A stretch of DNA of 64,000 bases, taken from contig OY783205.1 in NCBI GenBank assembly GCA_963678705.1, positions 13,268,001 through 13,332,000 on the forward strand, given 5' to 3'. This document shows positions 22,065 through 33,537 of this stretch, piece after piece. The DNA comes from Panorpa germanica. Lineage: Eukaryota; Arthropoda; Insecta; Mecoptera; Panorpidae. Each line of letters opens with the position of its first letter. Position 1 is the first letter of the stretch. The notes beneath the pieces are model-generated. The model was not told where the DNA came from. It ran no database searches and saw only the letters and a list, made by a program, of their open reading frames with translations. The position numbers and the translations under genes are program-made.

Positions 22065-22450
22065 TCACTTAAAAACGTAAGCAACTACATCTAAGTGCAG
22101 AAAGGTACACTGGCTTATTGGACGCAAATCGCATTTATAAAACGATACTGAAACCTGTCAGGACTTATAGTATTTAACTTTAGGGAACATCTAGTGTTGC
22201 AAACATAGATATCCTAGAAAGATTTCAGTGAAGGACAGTAAGAAACATATGGATATCCCGTACTTCACAAGCAAGCATTATTCAACCATGACTGCGGCAT
22301 TAAAACTATGAAAAAGGAAATTAACAAATTCAGCCAAAGATATCAGCAGCGACTAAACAATCATCTAAACCATATAGCTGCGAATTTACTAGATAAACAT
22401 ACTTCTGACTTTAAAAAACTAAAAAGACATAGGTACCGGCTGCTGGTTTC
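22065..22450 (+). pseudogene. Jockey-type LINE ORF2 C-terminal fragment
   Basis: Frames on the plus strand give LAYWTQIAFIK, ILKPVRTYS, TSSVANIDILERFQ, VRNIWISRTSQASIIQ and a tail like RLNNHLNHIAANLLDKHTSD followed by KKLKRHRYRL. These align with the end of Jockey ORF2 (LYW..G..S, ILKP.WTYG..LWG.AS.SNI.ILQRFQ, then RL..HPN..A..LLD...RRLKR). Several frameshifts. It is a second, independent, oppositely oriented copy. Confidence 0.75.
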
Positions 22451-22676
22451 ATAGTTACCTATACGATTTATATATTGTTATTTATTTAAAATTAAACAAA
22501 TATAGACGAATGCATATTATATTCAGTGTTTCCAGTTAATATAAACGTTGATATTTATTTTTGTTTTTTATTACAGTATATTGTTAGGTATACATTACAT
22601 ATACTTTATTGAAATAGAGGAAAACTTAAGAATAATTATGTATATTTTTGTTGTTCCTTTAACTTACTTTTTAATT

Positions 22677-22874
22677 CTACTTCTTTAATTCTAAAATTTC
22701 CATTTGTTTATTGTTTTGGTGCAATTTACTCTTTTCCTCCAATTCTAATATCTCCATTTGTTTAATAAATAATATTTCGCTGTGCTCCAGGTTTAAAAGT
22801 TTACGTTCTTTTTTGGAGTTAAGTATAATAATATTGTTATTAAATTGTAGATCGTCTTTATTAATATTTTTCAT
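22677..22874 (-). CDS. Short Lys/Glu-rich coiled-coil frame, uncertain
   Basis: A 65-codon frame with two copies of KQMEILELEE/KKQMEILELKK-type heptads. Such tails occur at the C-terminus of Myb/SANT- or MADF-like proteins linked to PIF/Harbinger transposons, but no DNA-binding domain is visible here. It may be a scrap of such a gene or chance. Surrounding sequence from 22451 to 23370 shows no other gene. Confidence 0.25.
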   Translation of the reverse strand: MKNINKDDLQFNNNIIILNSKKERKLLNLEHSEILFIKQMEILELEEKSKLHQNNKQMEILELKK

Positions 22875-23370
22875 TTTCTATGAGTAAAGGCATCCGTTAT
22901 TTCATTTAAATATTTTAGGTAGATTATTATATAATAAAACACAATTACAAACTATTTTACAAAAATTTGGCTTACAATATAACTATTTTTTTATACTGAC
23001 AATAAACTATAAAACTATAAAATTTAACACAATAATGCTAAAGTATCCATCTATTGAGTGGTACATCTATTAAAATATACTTACCAAAATGTTAAATCAC
23101 ATCGTTTAACTAACGATAGTTAACATACTGTTGTTTTTATGAGCAGCAACTGAATTTATTGGAACTGGTGATAACTATTGCGATAACTGAGAACAGTTAG
23201 TTACCTATCTATACGATGAATAGTTAGATCGGCAACCGTTGTTTCAAAGCTAGCACCACGTTTTTAATTGCCATTCATAGAAATAGCCGTCACTGAACGA
23301 CCATATATCTAGTTTAATTTTCATTTCGTCAATAGGGACTTATTGTTCATACTTATTGTAACAGATTGTA

Positions 23371-23879
23371 ACGTGACATATTATTTCAAAATAAAAAAAA
23401 TAAGAAATGTTTTTAATATTTATTCGTTAAAATCTTATCAAAAAAAAAAAATTATTTGATTTTAATAATTTATAAAACTCTTTTAAATCGGTAAAGGAAT
23501 CAAAAAGTCGCAACTATTAAAGTCGATCATAAAGACGAAAACGTGACATATTATTTCAAAATAAAAAAAATAAGAAATGTTTTTAATATTTATTCGTTAA
23601 AATCTTATCAAAAAAAAAGTTATTTGATTTTAATAATTTATAAAACACTTTTAAATCGGTAAAGGAATCAAAAAGTTGCAACTATTAAAGTCGATCATAA
23701 AGACGAAAACGTGACATATTATTTCAAAATAAAAAAAATAAGAAATGTTTTTAATATTTATTCGTTAAAATCTTATCAAAAAAAAAATTATTTGATTTTA
23801 ATAATTTATAAAACACTTTTAAATCGGTAAAGGAATCAAAAAGTCGCAACTATTAAAGTCGATCATAAAGACGAAAACC
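23371..23879. repeat. Three-copy 170-bp tandem satellite-like repeat
   Basis: Units start with ACGTGACATATTATTTCAAA at 23371, 23541 and 23709, giving periods of 170 and 168 bases. Copies differ mainly in the length of an A run and a few substitutions. The end of each unit, AAAGTCGATCATAAAGACGA, is followed by the start of the next. Confidence 0.95.
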
Positions 23880-24411
23880 TAATTTTCGGCAGGTTTTTCC
23901 ATTCCTAATAATTTATTACTAAGAAATTCAAATCTATCTCTTATCTTTCAAATTCTTTGAAAAACAACGTTTGACTTTTTTCGAAAATTAGCAACTTTGT
24001 GGCACTTATCTTTTTAATACTGAATATCAGAAAACGTACCTTTTCTTATTAGCTAAAGAATAAAAACCAATAATATTATTATATATACATTTTATTGTAT
24101 TATATGTAGAAATGACAAACTTTTACCATCATCAAACGTAAACCTCATCTTATTATTGTATGTAATATGTGCGTGCTGTGTTTAAAGAATTATAAAATCT
24201 CATCACGAGAACATGTTTCATTTAAATAAATATCGTTGTCTATGAAATCTCTTACCTGCAGTAAAGAAGGTAACCTTGGCATTCGAACAATCTGAAAAAT
24301 AAAATTTGTTAGATTATTATAAAAATGACAAAAAGCTGTAAAATCGAAATCTGTAAAAGTGGTTGGACAAAACTCTTGAAATACTCTTGTTACAAACTAT
24401 TATTTAAAGTA
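23880..24411. other. No gene recognised
   Basis: AT-rich. Nothing supported apart from the left target duplication of the adjacent LINE. Confidence 0.4.
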
Positions 24412-24424
24412 ATGTTTTTTACAT
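24412..24424. repeat. Target-site duplication of Jockey insertion (3' side)
   Basis: ATGTTTTTTACAT, repeated exactly at 26230-26242. The poly(A) tail of the LINE (poly-T on this strand) abuts it. Confidence 0.9.
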
Positions 24425-26229
24425 TTTTTTTTTTTTTTATTTTACAACATACATAATTTACAATCTGTCCTCGAAGAACAATAATTAAATTTTGGGAATA
24501 TATATAAATAAAAAATGACATGCGAGCTTGCCATCCATCGATGACTCACCCTTTGACTTAACCTATTACAATAATATTTAGTACATATGGAACCTATTCT
24601 GCACCATATTTGGTAGGTCAATTGGATTTTTACGTTTCAGTCGTCTAATCGGTTTATGCTGGAAAAGTTGTACAACTGATTCATTTGGATGAACTTCTAA
24701 TCTTTTTACGTATTTCTTGCTGCTATCCTTAATTGCACTTCTTATATATGGAACCCCTAGATCTTGATGTGTTAACCAGTTTGGAACGAATCGCGGTACG
24801 TTAAGGATTTGCTTTAACAGTTTATTTTGAAACCTTTGTAGAATCTCTATATTAGAATTGCTGGCACTGCCCCATAGCTCTATCCCATATGTCCATATTG
24901 GCTTCAGTATGACCTTGTACAACAGTAGTTTATTACTGATTGATAACTGAGACTTCCAGCCCAAGAGCCAGTACATATCTCTTCTTTTACCTTCTAACTG
25001 CAACCGTTTCTTCCAGATATGCGTTCTCCATGTTAGGCGTCTGTCCAAGTGGATACCTAAGTATTTTACTGTCTCTGCCTGTGGAAGTTGTAAATTATTT
25101 AGTGTGACTGGGGGGCAAGAATTCTTCCTTAGTGTGAAAGTTACGTGAACTGATTTAGTTTCGTTTACTTTTATTCTCCAATCTTTTAACCAATTCTGAA
25201 TCTGTAGTAGATGTTTCTGCAGTTTTGCGGAAGCAATGACGGAGTCTTCATGAAGTGCCAGAATTGCGGTATCATCAGCGTAGGTTGCTACTGTTGTTTC
25301 ACGCATGGTAGGAAGGTCAGAAGTAAATAATAAATATAGTACTGGTCCGAGAACACTACCTTGAGGAACGCCCGATTCAATGTCACGTATCGTTGATTTT
25401 TCATTCTGATATTTTATCATAAACTTTCTGTTTGTGATATAAGACTTTAGTATCTGGAAAAAGTCATTTGGCAGTGCAGTTTTTAGTTTAAACAGTAGTC
25501 CAGGATGCCATACCTTGTCAAACGCTTGGCTGATATCAAGAAAAACCGCTGAGCAATACTTCTTCTCCTGTAGTGCTGAATTTATAGTGCAGGCTACTCG
25601 ATGTACTTGTTCAGTTGTAGCATGCTGTTGTCTAAAGCCAAACTGATGTGTTGGAATTAGTTTGCTATTTTCGAAAATAATCTTCAGTCTTTTAAGAATA
25701 AGTTTTTCAAAAAGTTTTGACACTACCGGAAGAAGACTTATGGGTCTGTATGACGATACCTCTTTTGCGTCTTTACCTGGTTTTGGAATAAGTATTATTT
25801 CTGCAGTTTTCCACTTAAGCGGAAATGTCTTCAATCTTAGAATTGCGTTGAATAAAATAGTGAGGTATCTCATTCCTTTCGCCGGTAACTCCTTCAGAAT
25901 TTTTCCGTTTATCTTGTCAATACCTGGTGCTTTTTTGGTTTTTATATTATACTTTACTAGGTTTTGTATTTCCTTAACTCTTATACGTTTTATAGGTTCA
26001 CTTGACTGCGATGGGACTCTTAGAAATTCATGTATGTTTTGTTCTCATCTTCACTGCGGGTTGGAGGAAATGGTTTAAAAACTTGTTCGAAGTAATCAGC
26101 GAAAATTGTGACTTTCTCACTGTTGGTTCTAGCCCATTTACCATCTGGCGTTTTGATAGGCGGAATATAAGTTGTAGGCTGCTTAAGCCGCTTGGTTGCT
26201 TTCCACATTGCATTTCCACGTTGCATTCC
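24425..26229 (-). mobile_element. Jockey-type LINE, 5'-truncated, recent
   Basis: A minus-strand insertion bounded by a perfect 13-bp duplication (24412-24424 and 26230-26242) and ending in a poly(A) tail at 24425-24439. It carries the downstream two thirds of ORF2 and a short 3' untranslated region. The 5' end begins inside ORF2 between endonuclease and reverse transcriptase, typical of incomplete reverse transcription. The intact duplication and long open frame indicate a young copy. Confidence 0.92.
24578..25873 (-). CDS. Jockey LINE ORF2 reverse transcriptase and C-terminus
   Basis: A 431-codon open frame starting at an internal Met. Motifs in order: EIILIPKPGKDAKEVSSYRP (RT 1-2), ISLLPVVSKLFEKLIL, HQFGFRQQHATTEQVHRV, CSAVFLDISQAFDKVWHPGL (RT with catalytic Asp), SGVPQGSVLGPVLYLLFTSD, VATYADDTAILA (catalytic YADD), KYLGIHLDRRLTW, then the Jockey C-terminal region ILKPIWTYGIELWGSASNSN and IRRLKRKNPIDL. 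Homology continues upstream of the Met to 26229: KIQ/VKEIQNLVKYNIKTKKAPGI is in the same frame, and NAMWKATKRLKQPTTYIPPI lies in the neighbouring frame (26020-26226), so one frameshift lies near 26030. Catalytic motifs are intact, but the missing endonuclease makes it unable to mobilise by itself. Confidence 0.92.
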   Translation of the reverse strand: MRYLTILFNAILRLKTFPLKWKTAEIILIPKPGKDAKEVSSYRPISLLPVVSKLFEKLILKRLKIIFENSKLIPTHQFGFRQQHATTEQVHRVACTINSALQEKKYCSAVFLDISQAFDKVWHPGLLFKLKTALPNDFFQILKSYITNRKFMIKYQNEKSTIRDIESGVPQGSVLGPVLYLLFTSDLPTMRETTVATYADDTAILALHEDSVIASAKLQKHLLQIQNWLKDWRIKVNETKSVHVTFTLRKNSCPPVTLNNLQLPQAETVKYLGIHLDRRLTWRTHIWKKRLQLEGKRRDMYWLLGWKSQLSISNKLLLYKVILKPIWTYGIELWGSASNSNIEILQRFQNKLLKQILNVPRFVPNWLTHQDLGVPYIRSAIKDSSKKYVKRLEVHPNESVVQLFQHKPIRRLKRKNPIDLPNMVQNRFHMY

Positions 26230-26242
26230 ATGTTTTTTACAT

Positions 26243-26714
26243 AATGTTACATTTTGTTATTTATCGAAATTATGCATATGGTATATAAGTTAGCATTCAG
26301 CATATTACCATTACACAAAATACAAAAGATATCAAATGTCTTTTACCAATAATTAATTTATCACATTATCTTACACAAAAATCTTTATTAATTTATCTTA
26401 ATATATATCTTCTGTTACGTGACCTTACATTTTTTTAAATTTATTTTATTATAATTTGATGGGCTTTTATTAACGCCACGGTTTTTTTTTCGCTCTTAGG
26501 GCTTTACACGAGACAAGATAAGGCGAGAGTTTTAAAAATCTCGCCTCACGTTCGTTAGTTTAGAAAAATATAGGTATCGTTTTAGTCTCGTTCCCGTCTC
26601 ATAATCGTTTGTCTCGTCTCGTCTCGTCACATCTCGTTATTGTGAGAACTTCTCCCTAAGATAGTCCTAAACAAAGTAATTCATTATATTATTACGGCTA
26701 ACTATTCCTTTATT
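26243..26714. other. No gene; possible hAT-like end
   Basis: TAGGGCTTTACACGAGACAA at about 26497 resembles a hAT terminal repeat, and the following 130 bases are rich in TCTCGTC/CTCGCC motifs. No partner end was found. Confidence 0.35.
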
Positions 26715-26903
26715 CTAAAATTTTTCACACACTAAGCATATCGCTTTGTTCTCACTATTAATTGTATCAAATTTAAAAGAAAATTTAAACTTTGAAGAAT
26801 TTTTTTTTATACGCAGTTGATCAAGTGGTTCAATTTCACTTAATGCATCATCACTTTCATCGAATCTCGACCTTTTTCGCAGTTTACTACTTACTACACT
26901 CAA
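26715..26903 (-). pseudogene. BED-type zinc finger N-terminal piece (hAT-like)
   Basis: The 62-codon frame ends KFKFSFKFDTINSENKAICL followed by VCEKF, resembling the first half of a BED finger (..F.F....N.A.C..C.K). The histidine half is not visible. It lies downstream of, and in the same orientation as, the hAT remnant at 27143-28057, so it belongs to a separate insertion. Confidence 0.4.
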
Positions 26904-27142
26904 CTACTAACACCTACACTCAACAACATTTTTGGGCAAATAAAGCCTAAAATGTATTCAAACAATCGCATTAGAAATAATTTCTATTCACATTTATTTT
27001 CTCTTAAAACATTCGTTTCCGTTCGGCTATAAAATGTTGTAACAACAAAATTACCAGATTATATATTTCGGTAATTTATGACTTAACCTTTTTTGTAACA
27101 AAAAAAAGGTAAACCCTTTTATGTTGCTGTAAGTTTGTTTTT

Positions 27143-28057
27143 CTAGCAATTTTTTTTTGAAATAACGTTAACAAGACCAGAAACGAGACTCTCGGGTCTT
27201 GCCGTATGTGATCTCGGTACCGTCTCAATAGTTTTCAGAAATGTATCGTCTCTGTGTAAATGTGTAATCTCATGCTGGAGAGCTTTAGAAACAGGATTAA
27301 TAATTTCAAATAGTGAAGAAAAAAAGGCGACAAGCACGACAAAATCGTAGATCTCTGAAATGTTAACTATATTTTTACATTCGTCACGTTCGTCTTTTTT
27401 AGTTGAAATTAAATTTAGTTGGTATAAAGTTTTCAATATTTAATTTTGTTTATGAATGAATAATTTATCCTAATAGCTGATAAAGCGTCGTTTCTTAAAG
27501 ACCATCTAGTAAGACACATCCTTTTAAGGGTAATTTTATATTTTTCAAATGAATCGTTAGTCAACATTGACCAGCATTTTATACTATTGCTAAAAGAAGT
27601 ATATATTTTTCCCAAGTTATCGAGAAAAATGAACACTTTAGAAACACGTATCGCAGCATCGTTTAAAATTAAATTTAATGCATGTGCCACACAATGAACA
27701 TAATCGGCATTTGGGGCATGCTCCTTTTAAGGTGTATCGAAAAACTAAAGAAAGTTGGTCCATTTTTGGCAGGTCTTGTGTTATATCCAGAATAATCGAC
27801 AGAATTCAATTCCTTCTTCAATTTCTAAAGCAATATTTTCTGTAATTGTGGCACCAAGCAAATTAACAATATCATTTTGAATCGAAAACTTTTATAGGCA
27901 CGTTGGACACTCATTTATGATATGATTTTTTCTCGGGAAGTACAGCCTAAGAGTTTAAGTGAGATTGTGGATAAAATTTTACGAATTTTGAATTACACAT
28001 GTTTAGGGCCCCTGTAGCCCCAACGATACGGCTCATACGGCGGAAGCTACGCCACTG
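27143..28057 (-). pseudogene. hAT transposase remnant (ZMYM1/DUF4371-like)
   Basis: Minus-strand blocks: QNDIVNLLGATITENIALEI (about 27870), CVAHALNLILNDAAI (27690), VFIFLDNLGKIYTSFSNSIK, RMCLTRWSLRNDALSAIR (27433-27690), and FFSSLFEIINPVSKALQHE (27143-27436). The C.AHALNL, TRW and VSK.LQ steps are characteristic of the DUF4371-dimerisation hAT transposases related to ZMYM1. Upstream, at 28046-28057, the minus strand begins CAGTGGCGTAGC, a common hAT terminus, so the 5' end of the element is probably at 28057. Frameshifts separate several blocks and the other end was not found. Confidence 0.75.
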
Positions 28058-28900
28058 CATAGATGACACTCATGTTCCTTGTACTGATACTACACTGGTG
28101 TCTACAATGGTATCTTACTCTACAATTACAGTTTGTAAACTTATAATGAGCGGTGAATACAAATATAGTAATTATTTACTATAATAAAAACAAGGTGCAA
28201 AAAATTATTTAATTTAATATGTCTGCAATAGTAACATTTATACATAAATTATAATAAAATGTATGTAGCTTTTATGTAAAATGTATTTATGTAAGTGTAA
28301 AGTAATAATAGTTTGTAACTTTACTAGTGTTGTGAATTGGGGTTGGATTGTCGCCGGGACGTTACTTCTGATAATTAATTATATTATTAATTAACGTATG
28401 CTCGTTCTAAGGGAAGATTCTCAGCTGGGCTAGTGCACCACGTTGTGTTGTTAGCTTCTGAATGTAGTTCTTCTTATGACGATTTTCCAACGGACAATTA
28501 CAGTAGATAAGAATTAAGTCTCTTAAGATGATTAACAGGATTCTTGTTAAAACGGAGTATTGTTGCAATTTGTGAATACTAGAGCGGTCTAAAGTATACC
28601 CTTGTTGCGACATACGACGTTGGAACAATTAGTATCTTTTAAATACTATTAATACAAACACTCTTATTAAAATATATCATTTATTCGTTGTAATATTATA
28701 TCTGCATACTTAATTACAATAGTATTTTATTAGATTAATAAAGATGTCAGATATAGAACAAAATGTAATTCTTAGTGTTATAATTTGATTAATAGTGAAA
28801 ACGTGCTTACGGTAGAATACTTGATGTTACAATTTTAGCTGTTGTACGAACGAAGTTACAACTCGTAATCCTTGTCTGAGTGTCGTACAGTTTAATATAT

Positions 28901-29723
28901 TGTTGTAAGTAGATTCGAGGGCGGATGTTACACCTGACATCAATGTTGTAAAAAGAGGTCGGATTGTCGTTCTAGAAGGAGATTACTCAGCTTGCTAATA
29001 CATTCCGCAGGGATGCTAGTTTCTGGAAGTAGACTCTTCAGTTGACGATCATCCACCTTCTTGAATCACTCACGTAGATAAGAATTAAGTTTCTTTTAAG
29101 ATGAATAACAGGATTATTGTTAAGACGGTGTATTGTTGCAATTAGAGAATACTTGAGCGGTCTAAAGTAACCTCGTTGCGACATACGACGGTTGAACAAT
29201 TAGTATCTTTTTATTACTATTAATACAAACACTTTTATTAAAATATATCATTTATTCGTTGTAATATTATATCTGCTTACTTAATTACAATAGTATTTTA
29301 TTAGATTAATGAAGATGTCAGATATAAAACAAAATGTAATTCTTTAGTGTTATAATTTGATTAATAGTTAAAACGTGCTCACGATTGAATACTTTGATGT
29401 TACAATTGGAGTATTGTACGAACGAAGTACAATTAGTAAACACTTGGTTGAGACTCAGGAGAAGACTGACTTTCTGACTAGCGTGCAGATTAATATATAA
29501 TGATTTATTTCACATCACAATGTGCCAATACTGAGTTACCAGCATTAAAACAATATAAAATCTCCACAGACCAGAGTCAATGTTTACAAGCGCTAAATAC
29601 AAATAATTATTTATTACAATATTAATACTAAAATTAAAGATAACATAATATAATTCTTATAAAATAAATAACATTTATATTAAAAATAGGAAGGATAAGT
29701 ACGACTTATGCGTACTTACAACA
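28901..29723 (-). repeat. 3' LTR of copy A
   Basis: Matches 33555-34377 without visible differences. On the minus strand it starts TGTTGTAAGTACGC and ends ACTTACAACA. Confidence 0.92.
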
Positions 29724-29998
29724 CCCTTCAACCCTAAAAAAGGAACGCATATTAAACAAACATATGCGTTTCTTTCCAAGAAAAAGAAAAAGGAAGATAG
29801 GACGATGTCGTACTATCGCAACACCCCCTTCCAAAAAAAAAGGGACACGTATAAAAACAAAATATACGAGTTACAATTCTGGAAAAAAAACAAAAAGAGA
29901 AGCAAAGTGTCGACAACGATTCTGATCCCATCGTATAGAGTTAACACTGCCTCACAAAACAATCATCCCTGACAAAATCCATCTTATTCGTCAAGGTT

Positions 29999-32539
29999 TT
30001 ATTCATTGGTACAAAATCTCTTCAATCTATTCCTATTAACTACCGTATACTTTCTAGGTGAAAAAAAAGAATTGACCCTTCTATCAAAATTTAATTTAAA
30101 TTTTGGTTTATTACTAGTAAATTTATTTGTAGCTAAATCAATCGTAGAAGAATATTTTGCACCACTAAATTGGTCTAGTATGTCAAGTACGAGGGGCAAA
30201 GGATAAACATCACTTGTCGTCTGTTCATTAAGTTTACGATAGTCGATTACAACGCAAAATTGTTTGTTCCCCGACACATCTGCTTTTTTAGGTACCATTA
30301 ACAGAGGTGCGTTAAACTGTGAGTCGCATTTTTCAATAATGTTGTTAGCCAACAGTTCTTGAATATGCTTCTCAACAATTTCTTTATGCGCATGAGATAA
30401 TCTATGCGGCTTAATGTTTACAGGGTTAGGTGAGTCACTCAGTGCACTCGCACAAGATAACTTATCTACCGGGAAAAAAAATATGTTATTAAAATTATTA
30501 CAGATTTCCATTAAATCTGTTAAGTATTTTGAATTAACATTTGAAAAATCTATATTATTAAATAAAAGATGTCGTAAGGATCTTTTAGGATCGTTAGGAT
30601 TTCTTTTCAAAAAATGGTAAAAATTAAATTTATTTATTGGAATAATATCTGGTTTAAAATTGTCAAGTATTACATCTTTTGCTGAGGAATTAGTTATTGA
30701 TATATAAAAAGTATTATTAACAGGATTAATTAATGCGTTGGCTAAAAAAACTTCAGGTAGCAATTCCTTGGCTACACAAACTCCTACCGTAGAACCCGAC
30801 ATAGGAATTAATTTCCTAGTACGTGCTGGAACTATGATAATACTGTTTATGTTCAATAATGGTAATTCAAATATTTTGCCATGTTGTGAGAATTGTACGC
30901 TGTTTGTTTCCAAATTAATTACTGCTTTAAATGTACGTAAAATATCTAATCCTATAATTCCATCGTGTTTAATGGGGAAATCCTTTGACACAACCTGAAA
31001 AGTATGTTTCGACCTAGAACTATCTAAAATTATAGAAGTTTTTAGTGAACCTAAAGTATAAGGCGTGCCTTCAGAGATTCCCTTTAATAACACTTTAGAT
31101 GTACTATCTATTTTGATATTATTTTTTAAAATATTTTGTTTAATTAAAGAAATTTGAGAACCAGTGTCCAATAAAAATGATACAGTCTTTGCTTTGGCTG
31201 CGACTATTCTGAATTGAACAGTGTCAGCTGTTTGCTTGTCAATAACATTTTCATTGTTACAGTTAAAATTTGTTATATCATTGGTATTTTGTATTTCTTT
31301 AATCTCAATATTTTTATTTAAACTATTAAATTTACGTAAATGGTGATTATAAAAAGAACGTGAATTTTGTTTTGTATTTTTAGTAAAAGATACTTGAGGA
31401 CCATCAGATTCAAGATGTCTCGATCTTTTACAATAAACAGAAGGTTTTGAAAATACCGTATCTCTCCTACAAATATTAATTTGCGCGACAGGATTTACCG
31501 TATCCGCATTTTCCTTCTTGATAAAACAATATTTCTCTAAATGACCATTCTTTTTACAATGGTTACAAAAAAAAGTTTTAAATTTTGTTTCGACTTCGTT
31601 AGCAAATTGTTCACTTGAAACTGGTTCACTACTAGAAATAGAATGACTTGAATCTGTTTTAAATTCAACATGCCTTCTTCTTTCTAGAGTGCGCCACCGT
31701 GTTTCAAGAAAATTCGTAAAATCATTTAGGGTTGGTAATTCAGAAGTATTTCTGTTTTCCCATTCCTTTAATGTGTTAAAATCTAACTTGGTCTTTAAAA
31801 AATGTATAAAAATAAAATCTGAATGATTAGAATATATTCCCAACTCGGTTAATGCTCTAATCGATTCATTAATTTCGTCTAAAAAATTTTTGATATTAGT
31901 TTCTGATTCTAAACGTATAACATTGTAGTTTATCAAATTGTTTAAATAGGTTTCAATAAGTGCTACCTTGTTATCATAACGTTTACAAAGGATGTTCCAA
32001 ACAATTTCATAATTATCGTTTGTTAAAGGATAATTCTTTATGAGTTTGAGTGGTTCTCCTGTCAAATTTAATTTTAAATAATGCATTTTTTCAATGTTTG
32101 ATAGTTTGCTATTATTACGAATTAAATTTGTAAACAATTCCATGAAACTTTGCCAATTAGTATATTCTCCATCAAAAACGGTTAGTTGCATTGGACTTAA
32201 GTTCAGATTTTTTATTGAATCTATGCTTTTTGAGTCGTCTACAATATGTGTATCATTCTCAAATGTTTGCTTATAATTCAACAAGTAAATAAGAGTGTCG
32301 TCATAAATACTTCCAACTTCCATAGACTTACTAACGATAGCCGTAGCTTCTTCATTTTTTAGAATTGGAAGCAGTGCTTCTACGATACTACTATATTTAA
32401 CCCAAGCTTTATCTAAGTTTCTGATTTTTAATTCAACTATTGTTAAGGATGTTGATTGGACTTCTAAATTTTTTGAAAACTCATTAATTAGATTGATTGT
32501 ATTCTCAACTAATGTGAGGGAATGAACGTTCGGTGCCAT
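29999..32539 (-). CDS. Gag-pol frame of copy A
   Basis: 846 codons, open throughout, starting at ATG just after the leader. Parts: helical gag (1-100); DUF1759-like gag core around 110-220 with LTVFDGEYTNWQSFMELFTN and LKLNLTGEPLKLIKNYPLT; CCHC knuckle CNHCKKNGHLEKYC near 324; retropepsin-like protease with LLDTGSQISLI near 455 and IIGLDIL near 510; start of a Ty3/Gypsy reverse transcriptase with IIEKCDSQFNAPLLMVPKKA and VIDYRKLNEQT; then a short tail with NRNRLKRF reminiscent of a Gypsy integrase end. Most of polymerase is not represented; treated as a fossil. Confidence 0.85.
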   Translation of the reverse strand: MAPNVHSLTLVENTINLINEFSKNLEVQSTSLTIVELKIRNLDKAWVKYSSIVEALLPILKNEEATAIVSKSMEVGSIYDDTLIYLLNYKQTFENDTHIVDDSKSIDSIKNLNLSPMQLTVFDGEYTNWQSFMELFTNLIRNNSKLSNIEKMHYLKLNLTGEPLKLIKNYPLTNDNYEIVWNILCKRYDNKVALIETYLNNLINYNVIRLESETNIKNFLDEINESIRALTELGIYSNHSDFIFIHFLKTKLDFNTLKEWENRNTSELPTLNDFTNFLETRWRTLERRRHVEFKTDSSHSISSSEPVSSEQFANEVETKFKTFFCNHCKKNGHLEKYCFIKKENADTVNPVAQINICRRDTVFSKPSVYCKRSRHLESDGPQVSFTKNTKQNSRSFYNHHLRKFNSLNKNIEIKEIQNTNDITNFNCNNENVIDKQTADTVQFRIVAAKAKTVSFLLDTGSQISLIKQNILKNNIKIDSTSKVLLKGISEGTPYTLGSLKTSIILDSSRSKHTFQVVSKDFPIKHDGIIGLDILRTFKAVINLETNSVQFSQHGKIFELPLLNINSIIIVPARTRKLIPMSGSTVGVCVAKELLPEVFLANALINPVNNTFYISITNSSAKDVILDNFKPDIIPINKFNFYHFLKRNPNDPKRSLRHLLFNNIDFSNVNSKYLTDLMEICNNFNNIFFFPVDKLSCASALSDSPNPVNIKPHRLSHAHKEIVEKHIQELLANNIIEKCDSQFNAPLLMVPKKADVSGNKQFCVVIDYRKLNEQTTSDVYPLPLVLDILDQFSGAKYSSTIDLATNKFTSNKPKFKLNFDRRVNSFFSPRKYTVVNRNRLKRFCTNE

Positions 32540-32859
32540 TGTACTTAATTAAAGTTATATATAATATACAGACTAAAGATTATTTTGTACCAATAAACGA
32601 CTCTCCGAAAAATAGGATTCTGACAAGGAAAAATTGTTAGCGAAAACAGTAACTCACAGGAAAATTCCGATGGGGCTCAGACACCGCAGTTGTAACAGGA
32701 AGGTAGTCTCTCTGATTGAACAGACTGCTATCTAACTGCTTCAGCTCTTTACTTCTCCTTTTCAAAATTCCCTCTCGTTCAAAAAAGATGTTGTTCTAAA
32801 AAAATATTAAACATCAATTAGTATAATTGTGGAAACAATTATAAAAAAATATTATAGTA

Positions 32860-33110
32860 AATATGCAAAAGTATTGGATATAATACTATAAAAAAATTAA
32901 TAGCTTCAATGATGGACAAGGATGCTACAAAAAAATACTTGGATTATAGCAAATATTCAAAAGTATTGAATATAATACTAAAAAAAAATATCAATAGCCT
33001 CATTAACAACGTTGCTACTAAAAAATGCTTGGATTATAGTAAATTTTCAAAAGTACTGAATATAATACTAAAAAAATGATAGCCTCGTTAAAAATAATGC
33101 TATTAATAAA
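32860..33110 (-). repeat. Leader minisatellite of copy A
   Basis: Roughly 65-80-base units centred on CAAAAGTATTGAATATAATA separated by T/A runs and a GATGCTA/GTTGCTA motif. Equivalent arrays lie at 40010-40340, 42915-43255, 47650-47985, 51090-51340, 57880-58195 and 62610-62935, with differing unit numbers. Confidence 0.85.
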
Positions 33111-33537
33111 AAAAAATACAATTATCAATTTATAATAATAATTATATACAAAAAGAAAGATACTGTCTTATTATACTTAAAGATTTTCTTATCAGTGATT
33201 ATGATCTATACACAGCTGTGTGCAGTGTTCTGGAAACGATTAACATCGATTTAGATTATTCCATGTGTTCTAGAAGCATCCATCCATTCGCATGGCGGCA
33301 AAAGATTTCTTTTTTCTGGTTCAGCGGGCTGTAGTTTTGCATCCACCGGACTTGTAGAAAAATTATGTGAAATACAGATGAATTGACGTTCTATCTCGTA
33401 CTCTTCGGCAATTTTTGGAAATAATCCATCGGCGTAGTGGCATCCAGATTAATTGATCTGCATCCAGGTGTAGAATATATAGAAAAAAATTTTGGGCGTA
33501 CCTCTTGGATATTTATGTGTAGGAATATCTCTTCGAG

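Noticed and set aside
23371-23879. CRISPR-like array
   Set aside because: The units are contiguous 170-base tandem repeats without unique spacers, in a eukaryotic setting.
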